Assembly (NCBI GenBank): GCA_008931825.1
Contig: QXVZ01021014.1
Coordinates: 1 to 53,638, forward strand
DNA from: Phallusia fumigata
Taxonomy: Eukaryota; Chordata; Ascidiacea; Phlebobranchia; Ascidiidae
DNA length: 53,638 nt
Reading direction: 5' to 3'
Shown: positions 9,395 to 22,580 of the stretch, piece by piece
How positions within the stretch are numbered: position 1 is the first letter of the stretch
Layout of the letters: every line of letters begins with the position of its first letter
The notes under the pieces: generated by a model
Database searches by the model: none
What the model saw: only the letters and a program-made list of their open reading frames with translations
What the model was told of the DNA's origin: nothing
Position numbers and translations under genes: made by a program

Positions 9395-12300
9395 TATATT
9401 TTTGTTAGTTGCTCTGATGTTGGACAAAAGACGTCGTTCCATTTCATATCTCATGAGCGACAACCTTTTAATTTGAAGCAGAATCTAACCTTCAGGGATT
9501 TGTCTCCGATTATTTCATGTGGTGGAAAAATTGGATTTGGAATTCCAGCCAAATTATCAACACCATCCATTGTGAATTTGAGGTTCGGACATAAAATGTT
9601 GGTTACCATGTGGAGAGCATCCTGTATAACTTCAGTAAAATCCAATAACTTTGTACATATAACATTCAGTGTGTTTTGCACTTTAGTAGATGATAATCTG
9701 TTTACTGAATCGCTGTTTAAAGTGCAAAATCTTTAGGCTGAATGTGTTTTTGCCTTCATCTTGTTCAGTGTTGAAGCAAATCCCAACAAAAGAAACCCCA
9801 CATCACTCTTCTCTGATTGGTCGGCTCTGGCACGAATGGGCGTGAAGACTGCCCCTTGTTCCCAGCAAGCATCGATATCAAATACATCAACCGACTCCGG
9901 TGTTTCTGTGAGAACGCGTCCGTCACACTCCAGCGTGGGTTCCGATTGTGCGTCGTTGAGGTGTCGTGAATCGATGACATCGCCGTCTGAGCAAATAAGC
10001 CAACTTGAAACTGGTAATGAATGTTGTTCATTTAAGCAATTTCCGCAAATTGTGTGGATAGATTATAAATTTACACATATATATCTTACACATTTTACAC
10101 GTAACCGATATTTACGAGTATCTGAAGGTGACATTTAAATAAGAACTGTTATGTATCAGTTGTAAAAGATACATAAGGTAACTCTTACATCACAAACCAT
10201 CCCGGCTAGGGTTAACATAAAAGGGAATTTAAATCTGAATATCAAAGAAAACTTAAAAGAATATTTGAAAATGTTAAGCACTTGCACTAGTTAAAAGGTG
10301 TTGTGGACTAATTCAAAATCACAATTAGTGTTTGGGTCATGTTTACATAAACCATTTTGTTTTAGGTCCACCAAAGGCACTAGTTTCCGAACACCATTCC
10401 TTTGTCAACCTTCCGTCATCTTTCAACATTCCAATTGCCAACCTCGGCTATATGACAGTCCCTGGTGGTAAAGGCGTACGCAGCTCAGTAAGTTTATCTT
10501 TCCTTTTTCAAATATATTTGAGCAACAAGTTTATTGATTTTGTGAAGTAGCAAATTTATATTGTCCTGTTTAAGGTTAATTTATTGTTTCACTTGTGTTT
10601 ATAGGGTTAGTATTGCCTTCATAAGTAGATACAAGCCAATACTTGTGAGCAAGACATTTTCTGCATTTTGACAAATGCTTTTCTCATCACCACCAAAATG
10701 TTTTACACACAAGTACTGGCTTTAATCTCCTTATTCAGACTATTTAAAAGCGTTAATTATGTACCAAAGAATTGCCTTGTAATTGATCTGTTAATCAAGA
10801 AATAGTTGGTGAGATTCCTGTTGAAAGTTATTGTTCAATCTATTGAAACTGGATCAGATCTTTAGTGATTAACAAAGTGTTGGTGTGAAACCGAGTAGGG
10901 GATTGAGAAAAATGGAAATCCATTGTTTACCCTTGGTTTAAATCAGATAATGTTGTCGCGGCACAACACCAAACAAACAGACAAGCTTTGTGTTCACAAA
11001 GCCGTCTGACTTTGCTCGAACATTCATAGTGTCTCATGTGGGTTGGTAAGAGTGTTGTTATGCCGGTTGTGATGGCCCAGGCTTGTAACCTAATATCTCA
11101 CATTTCTACAGTTGAAACAAGTGCAGATTTATGATGCTGGTTTGAAATATGTGCAGTTTATCAAAAAATTTCAGGTTTTTACGCAAGCCACAATTTGTGC
11201 TGAATACATAAAAATTTACAGGTTTAAGAAAAACTGAGATATGTGCAGCATAGTAACACATGTGTTGACAAAAAAGTACAGGTTTTTTGTTATTATGTGT
11301 CCCCTTTATGTAAGGGACACTTGAGATTGTTTTTTTCCTGCGGGTATGTCTATGTATTTTTGGCATGAAGTGTTTGACAAACTGAAAATAATTTTCAAAT
11401 ATCTGCTACTCTTCTATACGTATATTCACAGTACCCTACAATTATTTTGCAACTTTGTATGTGTGGGGACCCATGCATTTTTACCTGCAGAAACAATTAT
11501 GTTATAAAAAGCTAAGGTGGGACCTAATGTAAATGGCGTAGTGAATATATTGAATAATAAGGTAATTTGTGTACATTAGCAAAAAGCTGGGAAGGGTGCT
11601 AAATGTTGTGGTAAATAAAACAATCTTTAAGGGATAATTAACCAAAATGCCTTTGCTTCATCTGGAATTACCTGTTAATTTGTATTCAATGCAGGTAGGA
11701 GGAAATTACTCTTTTGGCATTTTTGCTCAAAGCTGTGGAGCCTTTAATAAAAACAGTTATTACTGTTGCATACAAGTAATCTTTTTTAAAAAATGACACA
11801 TAAGATTAATCAGGCAAATTTTAATGAATGTCAATGAGCAGTTTTAATGTAATTTATGATTTATAAAAATGTTGTTTAATTCTATACTCAACAGCTTAAA
11901 GTTATCAGGTAATCTCAGCCCCAATGAAATTTATTAAACTCGAACTTAAATATAACAGAAGTCATTCCACGGAGATGGAACAGACAAACCAGTTCACATA
12001 CCAACAACTAGCAACCAACACGGCAACCTGGTGGCAGGAAGTCCCCTTCGTCAACAACAACACCACAGAAAAATGCTGGAAAGACAGAGAATAAAAATGC
12101 TAAGTTAGTTCAACTATTCCCACTGATTATGTTCCTCCAACTGTATGGTGCTCACTAAGATGACTCGATACAAATATTAATGCTTCAGTTGCACTTCTGC
12201 CACAAAATCAACAAACAACCATTCTTACAACCAATCAAAGATATGGAATTCACATGTGTGCGCTTAAAAATACTTTACCTGTTTGTTGCTGACAATTCCC

Positions 12301-15300
12301 ATGTGGGCAAAACATATCTCTCTGTTTTTAAAACAACTGTTGACTAATTTTGTATTTACACCACAGCTTTACCATTATTTTTGGTGCAATTAATAATTCT
12401 GGGTCCCCTTCCATGAAGGGGACACATATTTGTTTTTACTTTTTTTTCTTTCTTCTTTTCTTTTTTCTTTCTACCATGAGTTTGTGACCGTTTTGGTCAA
12501 GAAGGAGTTTTTCAAATTTTTACATATGATAGATGGGTATCTGAAGTTGTTCACTAACAACTTTTTACCCCAATTTACCCGTCGGTTCACCCACAGGCCC
12601 CCAAAATGTGCAAGTTTTAAAACTGCAATATTTAACAAAGTAAGTTACTTAGAAGTTTCCTATTTTGATGGCTGACACAATGCAAAGTATTTTAAGGTAT
12701 TTTGTGACTTTAATTTGGATTTACCCATTTTTTCCTTTTTACCCCCAAATATACATGCCCTTTACATCAGACATACTAATCCAAATGTATTGAAATTTAA
12801 AATGTACGTATGTAGGGTGCTTTTCATTGGTTGTTTAAAATTTTAGCCTGATCTGTCAAATATTTACCTTTACAGCTGCAAATACATGCGATTGTGGAAA
12901 TCTTAAATTTTTGTTTAAATTTGTAGAACTGATTTTTAAACCGACCCCATCCTAAAAACATAACTACTATTCAGTAATTGCATGTGTGTGGGACCCATAT
13001 GTTTATGTAAGCAGAAACAATCATGTTATAAAATGGCAAGGGAATTAGGGACCCAATGTAATGTGGGTATTGAATATATATCCAATGTAATAAAGAAAAT
13101 GGTATATGTGGCGAACATCATTTTTAGGTGGTAGTGTATGTGGAATAAAAATATGGAGAACGCCTCCTCTCCAGTTTTTAAGTTATGCTTCAGACACAAA
13201 ACCAGCTCTGAGGTATTTTAGAAGGGAATTAACGACATATTTTGTGTCATTTGAGAGGTTTAAATTTAAAATGATACCACTTTACTCAGTCAAGAACATT
13301 ATTTGTGGTTTTGCAAGGAATAAACTAATGCCAAAGTTTGCTATGTAAGTGTGGAATATTTTAGTTAAATAACTAAACATGTTTTTCCTCAGAACCCCTA
13401 AGCGTCAACAAGAACCATGGAGCCATGTCAAAAATATCTGAATTGTAAGTAACTATGTTCACAAATATTTCCTGATATTATTGAATTTTGTGTTGTTAAA
13501 TCAGTAATGACTGATTTTTGCATTGTCTTGTGGCCCGTCTGTTGCTTTTTTCTGTCATTGCAGTTTTAGAAATTTTGGACCATGATAACTAAATGATGTA
13601 GATTTTCAACTTCAAATGTGTTTAGACCAAGCTCTCAATGTGGCAAAAGTTCTCATACTTCTGCCCTCGAATTACTTTGCAAGTTTTTATTTGCCCTGAA
13701 ATTTTAGTTTAAAACTTCTGGTTTAGACCATAAAGTTGGATCAAGGGTCAGTTGCAATTTCCATCCCATGTCTATTGTAGGCATGCAACTAATACAAATG
13801 ATACCTCAAAGTAGAATCAATTATATAGTGCAACAACCTAAAAAGATTTTTTTTCATTTATTGTTACTTTTCGCTGTGTTTACATTTCTTAGTAACTGTT
13901 AGGAGAAACCTAATCTGAAGCTTTGGAGTAATACCATGTTCCTAATGTTTATGGCCCTCTATAACAATGCACTTCAGCACATCCAGTCAGTGTTTTGAAA
14001 ACCCACGCTGTGTCATCCTGCCATTGTTACTCCACGGACTGACATTCTTACTCTGCCATGCCAGGCTGAAGGACAGTTCAGATTTATAAGATATAAGATA
14101 AAGTTGCTTGCAGATATCATGAAGCAAAATGCATTTTTTTATTTCCTTCTACTTTCTAAAAATAGGGTTTAATTTGTAGTATCTCTAGTAATGGTTAGGT
14201 TTAGCTTTTGGGCAGCTAACTCCATCTAAAATCTATTAACAGTATTAAGTTGGCTTGAAAATTTCATGTGGTAAAATATTTGCAGCAGACATTGAAATAA
14301 ACTCTTGATAAAAAGGGTTTCAATAAAAGAGAGCACATTCAAAATTGGACATTTTGTTTTCTGTAACATTGAATTGCTTTGGTAGCAAATACTGATGTTG
14401 GAAGAATCCCTTTTGCCACATACGGTATATATTTGGCGAGCAATATCTGCAAAGCAACCTAATGTTTGGTCTTATGGCAGATTTACACAAAGCTGTGTTT
14501 GTAAAAGGGCAGTGCACGATGGTGTGGCAAATATTATACCAGTTAAGGCTTGCTTTGTGTTTGAAATAAGCTGCTGACTACAGAGTGTTGGAAGTAGGAA
14601 CAAGATTATTCGATCACAACCAGAATAAAAATATTATTTTGTCAAAGGTTTGCTCATGCAGAAGTAGTTTTTTTTACTTTGATACAGCCAATATTAATTA
14701 TCAGCAAAAAAGCTATTAAAATATTTTTGGAAGGTTTTGTGCTGAAGGATATTTTGAAAGTTATGATAAATAGTAATTTTTTTGCCCAGTCGATTTATGT
14801 ATGCATGATTTTTTGGTAAACTTGCAACATGACACCAAAAGCTGCAAAATGTTCCTAACATATTCACTGCATTTGTGACAATTATACCCTCCCTGAATCT
14901 TAAGATCATACATTGTTTTACCGAATCTGGTAAAGCATTGTCCCTGTGGTCGACATAGCAATCATTGTTTGTTCAGCTTTGTTTCTAGTGGGTTGCCATT
15001 GATTGACAACAACTTCATTCTGCTGCACTGGTCCATGTTAAGTGGCCACTTACTAACTGACCTTCAATTGTTTTGGTACAAAAGGAAGTTTCATGGTCAG
15101 TGTCTGGGGTTAGAATTAACTTGTGTGTTATGTGATTTGAAATTTAGAGTTGAGTCATTACATGTTGTTCTATTCAGCCACATGAGAACACAAGATATGG
15201 TGGGGGCTTGGCCAAAAGGCTCAACTTAATTCTGCATGATAATAATTGTATTTCTTTGTAAAAAGTAGTAGATAGCATTGTTTGCCAAGCTGGTAAGGGT

Positions 15301-18300
15301 ATGTGTGTAAAAAATGTCTTTCATTTATCGAATGTTTTTTTTGTGATTCCAAATTAGCTTGAACAGGCCAGTCAGAGTCTGGGGCTGTACAAACATCTGC
15401 ATGTGGCCCGGGTGCCGTACAATGTCCATACAATGGTTTGAGTTATAATGTTGGAAAAAAGGTGTTGCTACAGTCGGACAAAAAGGAAATGTCTTGACTT
15501 ACATTTGTTTAAATTGTTTTAGCCTACTTGTAAATCACCGATTGTTTTTTTAAGCCCACTTGTAGAAGTTTAATCCTCGGTAGAGCACTTATAAATTGGG
15601 AGTGCTGTGCTTGATTTCCCACAGATCTAGGAATTTGCAGGCAGCATGTAATAAAACAGAACTGGCAGTTTGATCATTTTGCTCGTTGCTAGTTTTTGTA
15701 AGCAAGGGGTGATGGACAAATTATACCGGCTACCTGCTGTGCACCACAGTTCGTGTGAGCCAGCACCTGACACTGATATTGGTGTTGGTGAGTTGTGTAT
15801 CGGACAAGCTGTCACAAAACCTCCACCCCCTCGACCTTTCACCTTAAAACGGGAGTTGCAAAGCAGAAAGGCGAATGTGGGAAAGTTGGCACACTACAAG
15901 AGATTGGAAAAACACAGGGACGCAGAATTTGACCGAAACGTTATTTTCAGTGATGAGGTTCTCGCTTCGTTAAAGAAATTGAGTCTTATCGAGCCATTTC
16001 TTAACGGCAAAGTGCAACAAAGCAAAACCGCCACTCCAAATGTCACTTTATCCAGACCTGTACAGTTTAGTATCCATAGCAACCGTGAAAAAATGGCCGA
16101 AACTGAAATCACTCCGAACAGCGACAGTGGAATCGGTGGGGATTTCTCCCCTAAGGCACGAAATTCGCAACATCCCAACATGGAGGCAAAATTATTTGAC
16201 CGGCAGTTACTTGAACAAAATGACTTTCCTTCACTTAAGCGTCATCGAAGCTCACCGGGTTCACAAGGACGTTCATCTCACGAATTTAACTCACGACCCC
16301 CGAAACAATGTCACGCGCCGCCGACCGCTACCTTGGTGGACATCAGCACAGGTGGCATCGTCAACACTGGCTGTGATGACGTAATGTTTGGTGACGTCAC
16401 GTGTTTTGTGGGTGAAACAGGATTTCCATTGTCGTTTCACTACAAAACGAGGAAGAGGAGAAAGAGAGACCGTGAGTTGGAAGCACTGAGGAGAGTCGAG
16501 AGGCCGAAATCATCGGATGTCGTGTCTTCCGGAGAGGACATCATGCCAGTAGCACTTGTAGCCGAATCAATTCTGCCAAAAAAACCATCGAATCCTGGGT
16601 ATGACGAGTTTACTACAATTGATAATGATACGACAACCTTTTCGACATGTGAAGAAACTTCCACCCAACTTGAAGCGAAATCCCGATCCTCCACCCGGAT
16701 GTCTTCAGCTTCATCCACAGACCATCCCCGTGCTCCAAATCCAACTCCTCATCTTGACGACAGCCGCCTTCATATCTTCCCAGCAACCGTCCGGAACGCT
16801 TACCACGTTTACTCGTCTCATCACCAGCAGCCGGCTGTCGTGACACTCGACACCACACAGGAGGAATGGATAAGGAGCTCCGGGATGCAGAGAGCAGGAG
16901 GAGGATGCAAAATAAACGCGCCCGGTGGATTCCGGATCCTGGTGGCAAGTAATCGGTCCGAGAGGAAACAAACCGACAAACTTGAGACTTTGGTCCAAGG
17001 TTCGTCCATAAAAACTCCGGCGGCCATTAAAAGAAGTCACGTGACCTTCAAATCAGATCCGGTGACGTCATCAACTGATGACGAAATGGCGGCTGGTGCT
17101 AAAAGTGGAACCTTCGGTGGAACAAACAAGGGTGTCGCTAAGTTGACAACGGTTCAATCTCTAGTTGTGCAATCCTGTCGCCCAAAGTCTCCAATCGTTG
17201 TGATTGCAAAGGATCTCTCGAACTTGGTTAAATCTGAAAAGAAGCAAAGTTCGTCAGGTCATTTGAGTCCTCTTAAAGGAGTGAGATTGTTGCGAAGGAA
17301 GATAACAATCAGGCAACACGAATCCGTTGAAAGTTTTCAAGTCGAAGAAGCGAAACATAGTGGTGGTACGGATTTAACAGAGGCCGAAAACTCGAGTTCG
17401 ATCGAAAAATTGCTCAAGAAAATAAATTTTGGTTCTGGATTGAATGCAACACCTTCCCGCTTGGTGGCACCCCTGAAGGAAAACTCAAACTTGCACAGGG
17501 CTCGAAATAAGGCGCATGTAAACACCACGCGGGGTTCGAAATCAGCAGTTCAACAAATGAGTGGCGCCATCAGTGTTGAGAAATTGTCTTTGGAAGGCGA
17601 CCCCTGTTTCTTACTAAAGGAGGGGAGTTCCCAGGCCTTGAACTTCATCGATTCCACGTTGAATGAGAAGCATCCCGCAGCCAACAGAACTGCGAGTCGA
17701 GGTAAACCATGCCGCCAGCTCGGTTTGGTAAAAATCAGCAACGAGGATCGAATCCATGTGAAAATATCGGCAGGCGGGGGATTCCGATCCAATGTGGCTC
17801 ACTACAGTCTCCTGCTGCGCCAGAAACAACAATTGCATAAAGATGAAAGTGTGATGAACGATGTTTACGCGGTACAAACTGATGATGACGTTGCAGATGA
17901 AGCACGTGACCATGTTACGTCACGCTTTGGTGACGTAACGCCTGGTGCTTTGTTTGACACTGAACGGTATGTTGACGTGTCACGACATGTGAAAGTGAAT
18001 GTTAAGTTCTGACAGAGCTGTGGCGTTGTGGTGAGGTTAGATTTCTGCGGTACAACTTCCTGCTCCTCACATGGCGACTTTCTTTTATTTTTCGTTGATT
18101 TTGTGAATGTTTGTTAAGCTTTCACGTGCAACCATTGGTTGGATTTCACAAAAAAGCTTAAATCGTGTTGTAACGCAACACTTTTCGACGGCGATGCATG
18201 TGATGTACAACAAAACTACTCGCCGAGATTTTGGTATTAGGGCACTTGTGGCAACAAAAAGATGTACAAAAATACGGCGTTGGATTAATAGAAATATTAC

Positions 18301-20797
18301 TTGTCCAATATTTTCAAATAAAAATCACGAAATATTGTGGGGAAACCCAACAGGTTTCGTTGTGTGTAACCAAAACTCTTTGTTATCAACAGTTCAGCAT
18401 CGGTTCTGCCCGACCCTACTACGTCATCATACCGATTAACTAATGACGTTTCGTTTGACGAGGGAAGCCGATACAACAGCGGAACAGGGGTGGCCTACGC
18501 CGTCGAGACGAGAAAAGGTGATATTAGGTGTTTTGTTAGAAAATTAATATTCCTACGTGCAAAGGGATTATGAGCATCGAGCCACCTGCCTCTTTGCAGT
18601 TCTGTTGGATCATTTTTTATTCGATTTTGTGATTCTTAGAAGTTGGTGACTTTAATTTGGGTCCACCCATCAAAATTCCACTGGTTTGCTGTTTACGTTT
18701 TTTGCTCAATAAAACACAAGTTACCGAGATAGGATTAGAACCCACAACCTTGCGATCACAAGACAGTCACGCTTAGTACTCGGCCACCCAGCTGGAAAAA
18801 TGCTCGTTGCCTAATTTAAAAAAACTCATTTGTTTCCAGATCAACCTCAGCGCCCAAAACAAAACTTGAACCAAACCGAAGCTTTAAGGTAAGTTTGTTT
18901 GAGCTTTTATGTCGTCCTGGTAACGCGCTTCATCTGACGCAGTTCCGCTTATGCTGGGAACGCTCGGGTAGAGAAGCTTGTAGACTTACCGAACCGTGAC
19001 CGTAGCAGCCACGTGACCCCCCACAAGGAGGCGATGCCGATGTCGTTAGTCAGAATAGAGGAAAGATGTAAGTTGGATGGTTGCCAAGTTGTTGAGTGGA
19101 TGACACCACCAGGACATCAGCGGCGATTTGATCCATCTCTGTTTTCGTGGCCGCGTTTCGTGCATGACGAGAGAAAACTTGAGTCATCATTTGAACCACG
19201 CTTCTCGCATTTCGGGCCATGTGCATAGAAACAAAACCTTATGTGTGCATATAAAGCGTTTTAAATCACAATCACATTTCGAGCAACGTCTTTATCCCTA
19301 CACAAAAGCCAAGCATGGTTTCAAAATCCTGACTTTAACTAGAAATCCATTCCGCGCATGACGTAGTTGGGTTAGCTGATAGCTGAGTCGTTTAAACTAA
19401 ATTCGAAAGCGTGTTGTAAACTTGATGCTGCTCTTGCGCCACCTACCGGCTTTCCAATAGCCTGTCCAGAAGCAAACCTGATGAACGACTCTTGTCAGTT
19501 GTTAAAGCAAGATCACAACTCTAACCCAGTAAACGCCGGCGACAATTTTAATTGCAACAAAACTACGATTCTTGAATTTTTACATTTCTTTGTGTTTCAT
19601 ACTGTAAAAGAATTTTATAACGTTTTTTTATTTTTTGTCTAACCTCGTCTGTCACAATATCGTTGCAGTAAACTTCGAATCGCCTCTCGGGCGCCACCCT
19701 CCGCATGGATCCTTTGCTGCCCCCCCTGGATCACGTGGTCAGTCAGCCCAAGGTGGAAACCCTTCACCCTCTGCCCCAGGAAACCCCCTAACCACTTTCC
19801 GTCTGCACAAGGGAAGACAAAGCTGGAATTACAAAATGGGCGGTGGGTTGATGACGAAGATACTTGCAGCGTTGACAATTAATATCATGCAAAATTGAGT
19901 TTAGCAATTTGAGCCGGCCTTTCACAATTTTTGTGTTTCACAACGATTTTCATTCGATGAGCGTTCTGTTTTCATGTTCTGTTTTCACCAGACCTCTCAG
20001 TGAATGGAGGAGGATATTACGGATGCTCCCCGCTTCAGCCTGGAGGAAGGATCGAATCCACAGGGATCGGATCCCTCAGCATCAGCCCCGCATCCAACTT
20101 CTCATCAAAGATGGGTACTCGAGCTAGGGAGCGGAACGGTTCAGTTGTCAAGTAAATTTCTGTGTTTCAGAGTTTCACCAAAACCACTTATTTTCTCCCA
20201 AATCAAATCGATTAGTTTTTCGCTTTGCGTGAAAAACTTTATCACAGTCCTTGTTACTTCGGACGAGTGTGCGATAATTGATGAAGTGGGTGGATCAATG
20301 GAAGCCTTTCATCGCGCCAAACCCTACGATCTTCCTCAACTATTTGAAAATCTAAATTATTGTTTTTTTCATTGCATAAGTGAAATACACCAATAGTCAC
20401 CTCCTTTCAATATTCTTTATTAATTTAAGTAATTAAAGGCTGCTCGGTTTTGCGACTGATCGTAAGGAAAATATGTCAAAAGCGTTGGTTTTATTTCTGT
20501 GAATCAGAGGTGCTTCACCAAACCTTTGAAACTGCGCCTTACAGTATCAGGGATTTGAACCTATGTTGAGAACCGATGTTTTCTATCTGCAGATCACGAA
20601 TGTCAAGTAGATACGGCTGCCGCATGGATTCGGGGTTTAATTCATCCTCGACTAGAGAGTGTCAGTATTCTGATCCGTGCCAGTCCGCTCCTCCATCGTT
20701 CCAACAGCGTCTCATTGAGCTCAGTGTTCTGGAATCAGACACAATTAAATACGAGAGAAGTCGCAAGTTAAAGCGGAAAAAGAACTTAGATTCATGA
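8732..20797 (+). CDS. Large unrecognised, probably disordered protein (long isoform, 5' end missing)
   Basis: Thirteen phase-consistent exons: 8732-8819, 8997-9166, 9769-10013, 10366-10487, 11959-12103, 13393-13444, 15669-17966, 18393-18517, 18840-18888, 18943-19067, 19669-19842, 19992-20151 and 20593-20797, giving at least 1318 residues. Earlier exons are lost beyond the gap at 8622. Exon 7 alone encodes ~765 residues; its acceptor may instead be near 15694. The protein is Ser/Pro/Lys/Arg-rich with no clear globular domain. Visible features include SDSGIGGDFSP, a basic KTRKRRKRDRELEALRR helix, two APGGFRI/AGGGFRS-like repeats and a charged, coiled-coil-like end FQQRLIELSVLESD...RKLKRKKNL before the stop. 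A scaffold or cytoskeleton-linked protein is possible, but I cannot name a family. The continuous frame beyond 17966 to a stop at 18012 is read-through of a donor (ACGGTATGT). Confidence 0.75.
9409..9736. other. Region open on both strands; possible third alternative exon (+) or antisense exon (-)
   Basis: On the plus strand an acceptor (TTTGTTAG, ending 9408) is followed by 109 open codons to a TAG at 9734-9736, in the phase that joins exon 8997-9166. On the minus strand about 100 codons are open from ~9750 to 9451, containing a protein-like MDGVDNLAGIPNPIFPPHE stretch. First-codon-position purine content, counted by eye, favours the minus frame slightly. I cannot decide which, if either, is translated. 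Confidence 0.3.
11457..11580. repeat. Diverged interspersed repeat, copy 1 (intronic)
   Basis: GTGTGGGGACCCATGCAT...GCAGAAACAATTATGTTATAAAA...GGGACCTAATGTAAA resembles 12981-13095. A palindrome-like GTCCCCTTTATGTAAGGGAC lies just upstream near 11300, and its relative GTCCCCTTCCATGAAGGGGAC near 12404, so both belong to one diverged element family. Confidence 0.5.
12981..13095. repeat. Diverged interspersed repeat, copy 2 (intronic)
   Basis: Partner of 11457-11580: GTGTGTGGGACCCATATG...GCAGAAACAATCATGTTATAAAA...GGGACCCAATGTAAT. Same orientation, with substitutions and indels. Confidence 0.5.
13445..15668. other. Large intron of the unrecognised gene
   Basis: 2.2 kb between exons 6 and 7. No exon, RNA gene or clear mobile element could be supported; open frames here are short and scattered. 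Confidence 0.55.
18722..18797 (-). repeat. tRNA-derived SINE or tRNA pseudogene, intronic
   Basis: On the minus strand the sequence reads like a tRNA body: an A-box-like GTGGCCGAGTACTAAG, a CTTG...CAAG anticodon-like hairpin and a B-box-like GTGGGTTCTAATCC. It is followed by unrelated AT-rich sequence. The stems are imperfect, so a Pol III-derived SINE head or decayed tRNA is more likely than a working tRNA. It lies in the intron between exons 18393-18517 and 18840-18888. Confidence 0.5.
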
Positions 20798-22580
20798 CTG
20801 AGCTTCATATGGTTCCGCTGTCTTTTTTACCTTTGTTTCGATTGTTTCTGCTACCAATGTCTGTTCCTTAGTTTCTACACAACCGTTTTAATATATCAAC
20901 ATACAAAGTGTCTGTCTTAGCGCGAAGATAATGTGACAGTAACCTGATCTGCGCTAGCCACACTGCTGATGAGATTTTCGTCGCTAAAATTTAAATCGGA
21001 GAAGAATTTGTTCCCTCCATTCTTCCCACACAAATGTCGAGATTATTTCAATGATATCGGTGATTTCGCGTCATTTCACTGCCCATGAAAGTAAGAATGG
21101 GTCGTTTCAAAAGTTTCTGGTTTCACTCAGATATTGTTGAGTTCTTTTTTATACCTAATACAGTTTGTGAAACAAGATTTTATTCTGTTGGAATTTATGA
21201 CAAAACAAGTTGTGTAAAAATCAGTGGTTGGCAACAAGGTGTTTTAAACTGAAAAGTATTTATGATTTACAATAAAATATGTTTTGTTTGGCAAATGCCA
21301 CAAACAGACACAATGATTTCTATGGTGCTGCTTTAGCACAAAATTGTCCTTGCCAAATAATATTAAAATCCTTTTTAAGAAGGCAATGTTATTTCTTTTT
21401 TTACTCATGCAGTTATCTAAGGAATATTTTAAATCGCTAAAATTGAGGTCATAATGTTTGTTCGTCTATATTTGATATTCTAAATATAGTATTTTGCTAA
21501 GCAAATAGAACGCAAATAATCCAAGTGCGTCACGGTTGAGTCTGTGTAAACATTCCCACGCTCGCCGTACTTGGATTTGATTGGTCGACAGCCAGTTTCT
21601 TTTCCGGTTCTATGAAGAACCGCGCATATGGTTGACACACCCATAGTCCATTCTATACTTGTGCACTGGTTACAAAAAATTAAGAAGCATACTGGATTTG
21701 TTGTTAAATTTTGTGTTTACCTTTTCCAACGTCGATAGAATTAAACAGTGTTCGAAAAATGTTATTTGTGTCCAACAGTTGGCTTTGGGATTTAATTGTA
21801 GTGTTATTGTAAGACACGAATTTTTGGCGTTTGTCCTTGATTCAGTTTTAAAAGTCCTAGCAAGTAGCAGCTAGCACCAAAGTAAAGCCTGTTATTCGAC
21901 TTTAGACCAGGCAATCATGATGAGCAGTGCCGTTTTTGTTGCATTTTACAGTAAATAGTTAAAAGACCTTATGTTAAAAATCTGCAGGAATGCATTTTGG
22001 TGTTTATCACCTAGAATCAGAAATAATGTTTTAGACAGAGGAACGTGGTCCAAATGTATATCCTCCCATACTGTTGAACTTGGTGATTTCGATCGTTGTT
22101 AAACAACAAAGCCACTTAAATGTAGTTTGTCAACTGCAATCCCTCTGGTTTTTAACAATTTGTATGGTCTTGAAACACAAATTATTTGTTTGCATTGTTA
22201 GTGTTGTTGCAGTGATGTTGTTTTTTAAGATGAAAGTAAAAGAAGTTTTGGCAAGTGCTAGAAGACCTAAGTTAATTAGGTACAATAGACAAGCATCAAA
22301 GTTTGTTTTGGTAAAACATTTTTATAAATGCTAAAATGTGAAAAAATGCACAGTGTGTTGGTTACTATTAGCCATTGTGCAGATTTATGTTTTTAAATTT
22401 AACAACATATCTTTACAAGCGTATACAGCAGTATCGCTTGATATATATTTGTCTGTGCATTAACATATAACTTCTATTAATATCTTTGGTTTCATTAGGT
22501 TATTAATAAATTAGGGGTGATGAATTTATTGAGCTGCCTCTCATTATGTTACAAACAGATACGATGTGTGGGAGTTTGAA
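20798..22580. other. Intergenic between the unrecognised gene and CCM2
   Basis: 1.8 kb containing only short open frames (21659-21874, 22074-22334) of hydrophobic, low-complexity composition without splice support. It presumably holds the upstream gene's 3' UTR and the CCM2 promoter. No TATA box or RNA gene stands out. Confidence 0.5.

Noticed and set aside
17967..18012. Stop at 18012 as the end of the large exon-7 protein
   Set aside because: The GAACG|GTATGT donor joins in phase to 18393 and five further in-phase exons, ending at 20797.
20965..20995. CTGATGAG...GTCGCTAAAA resembling a second hammerhead core
   Set aside because: It lacks the GAAA box and a convincing stem II, and no stem I partner flanks it.
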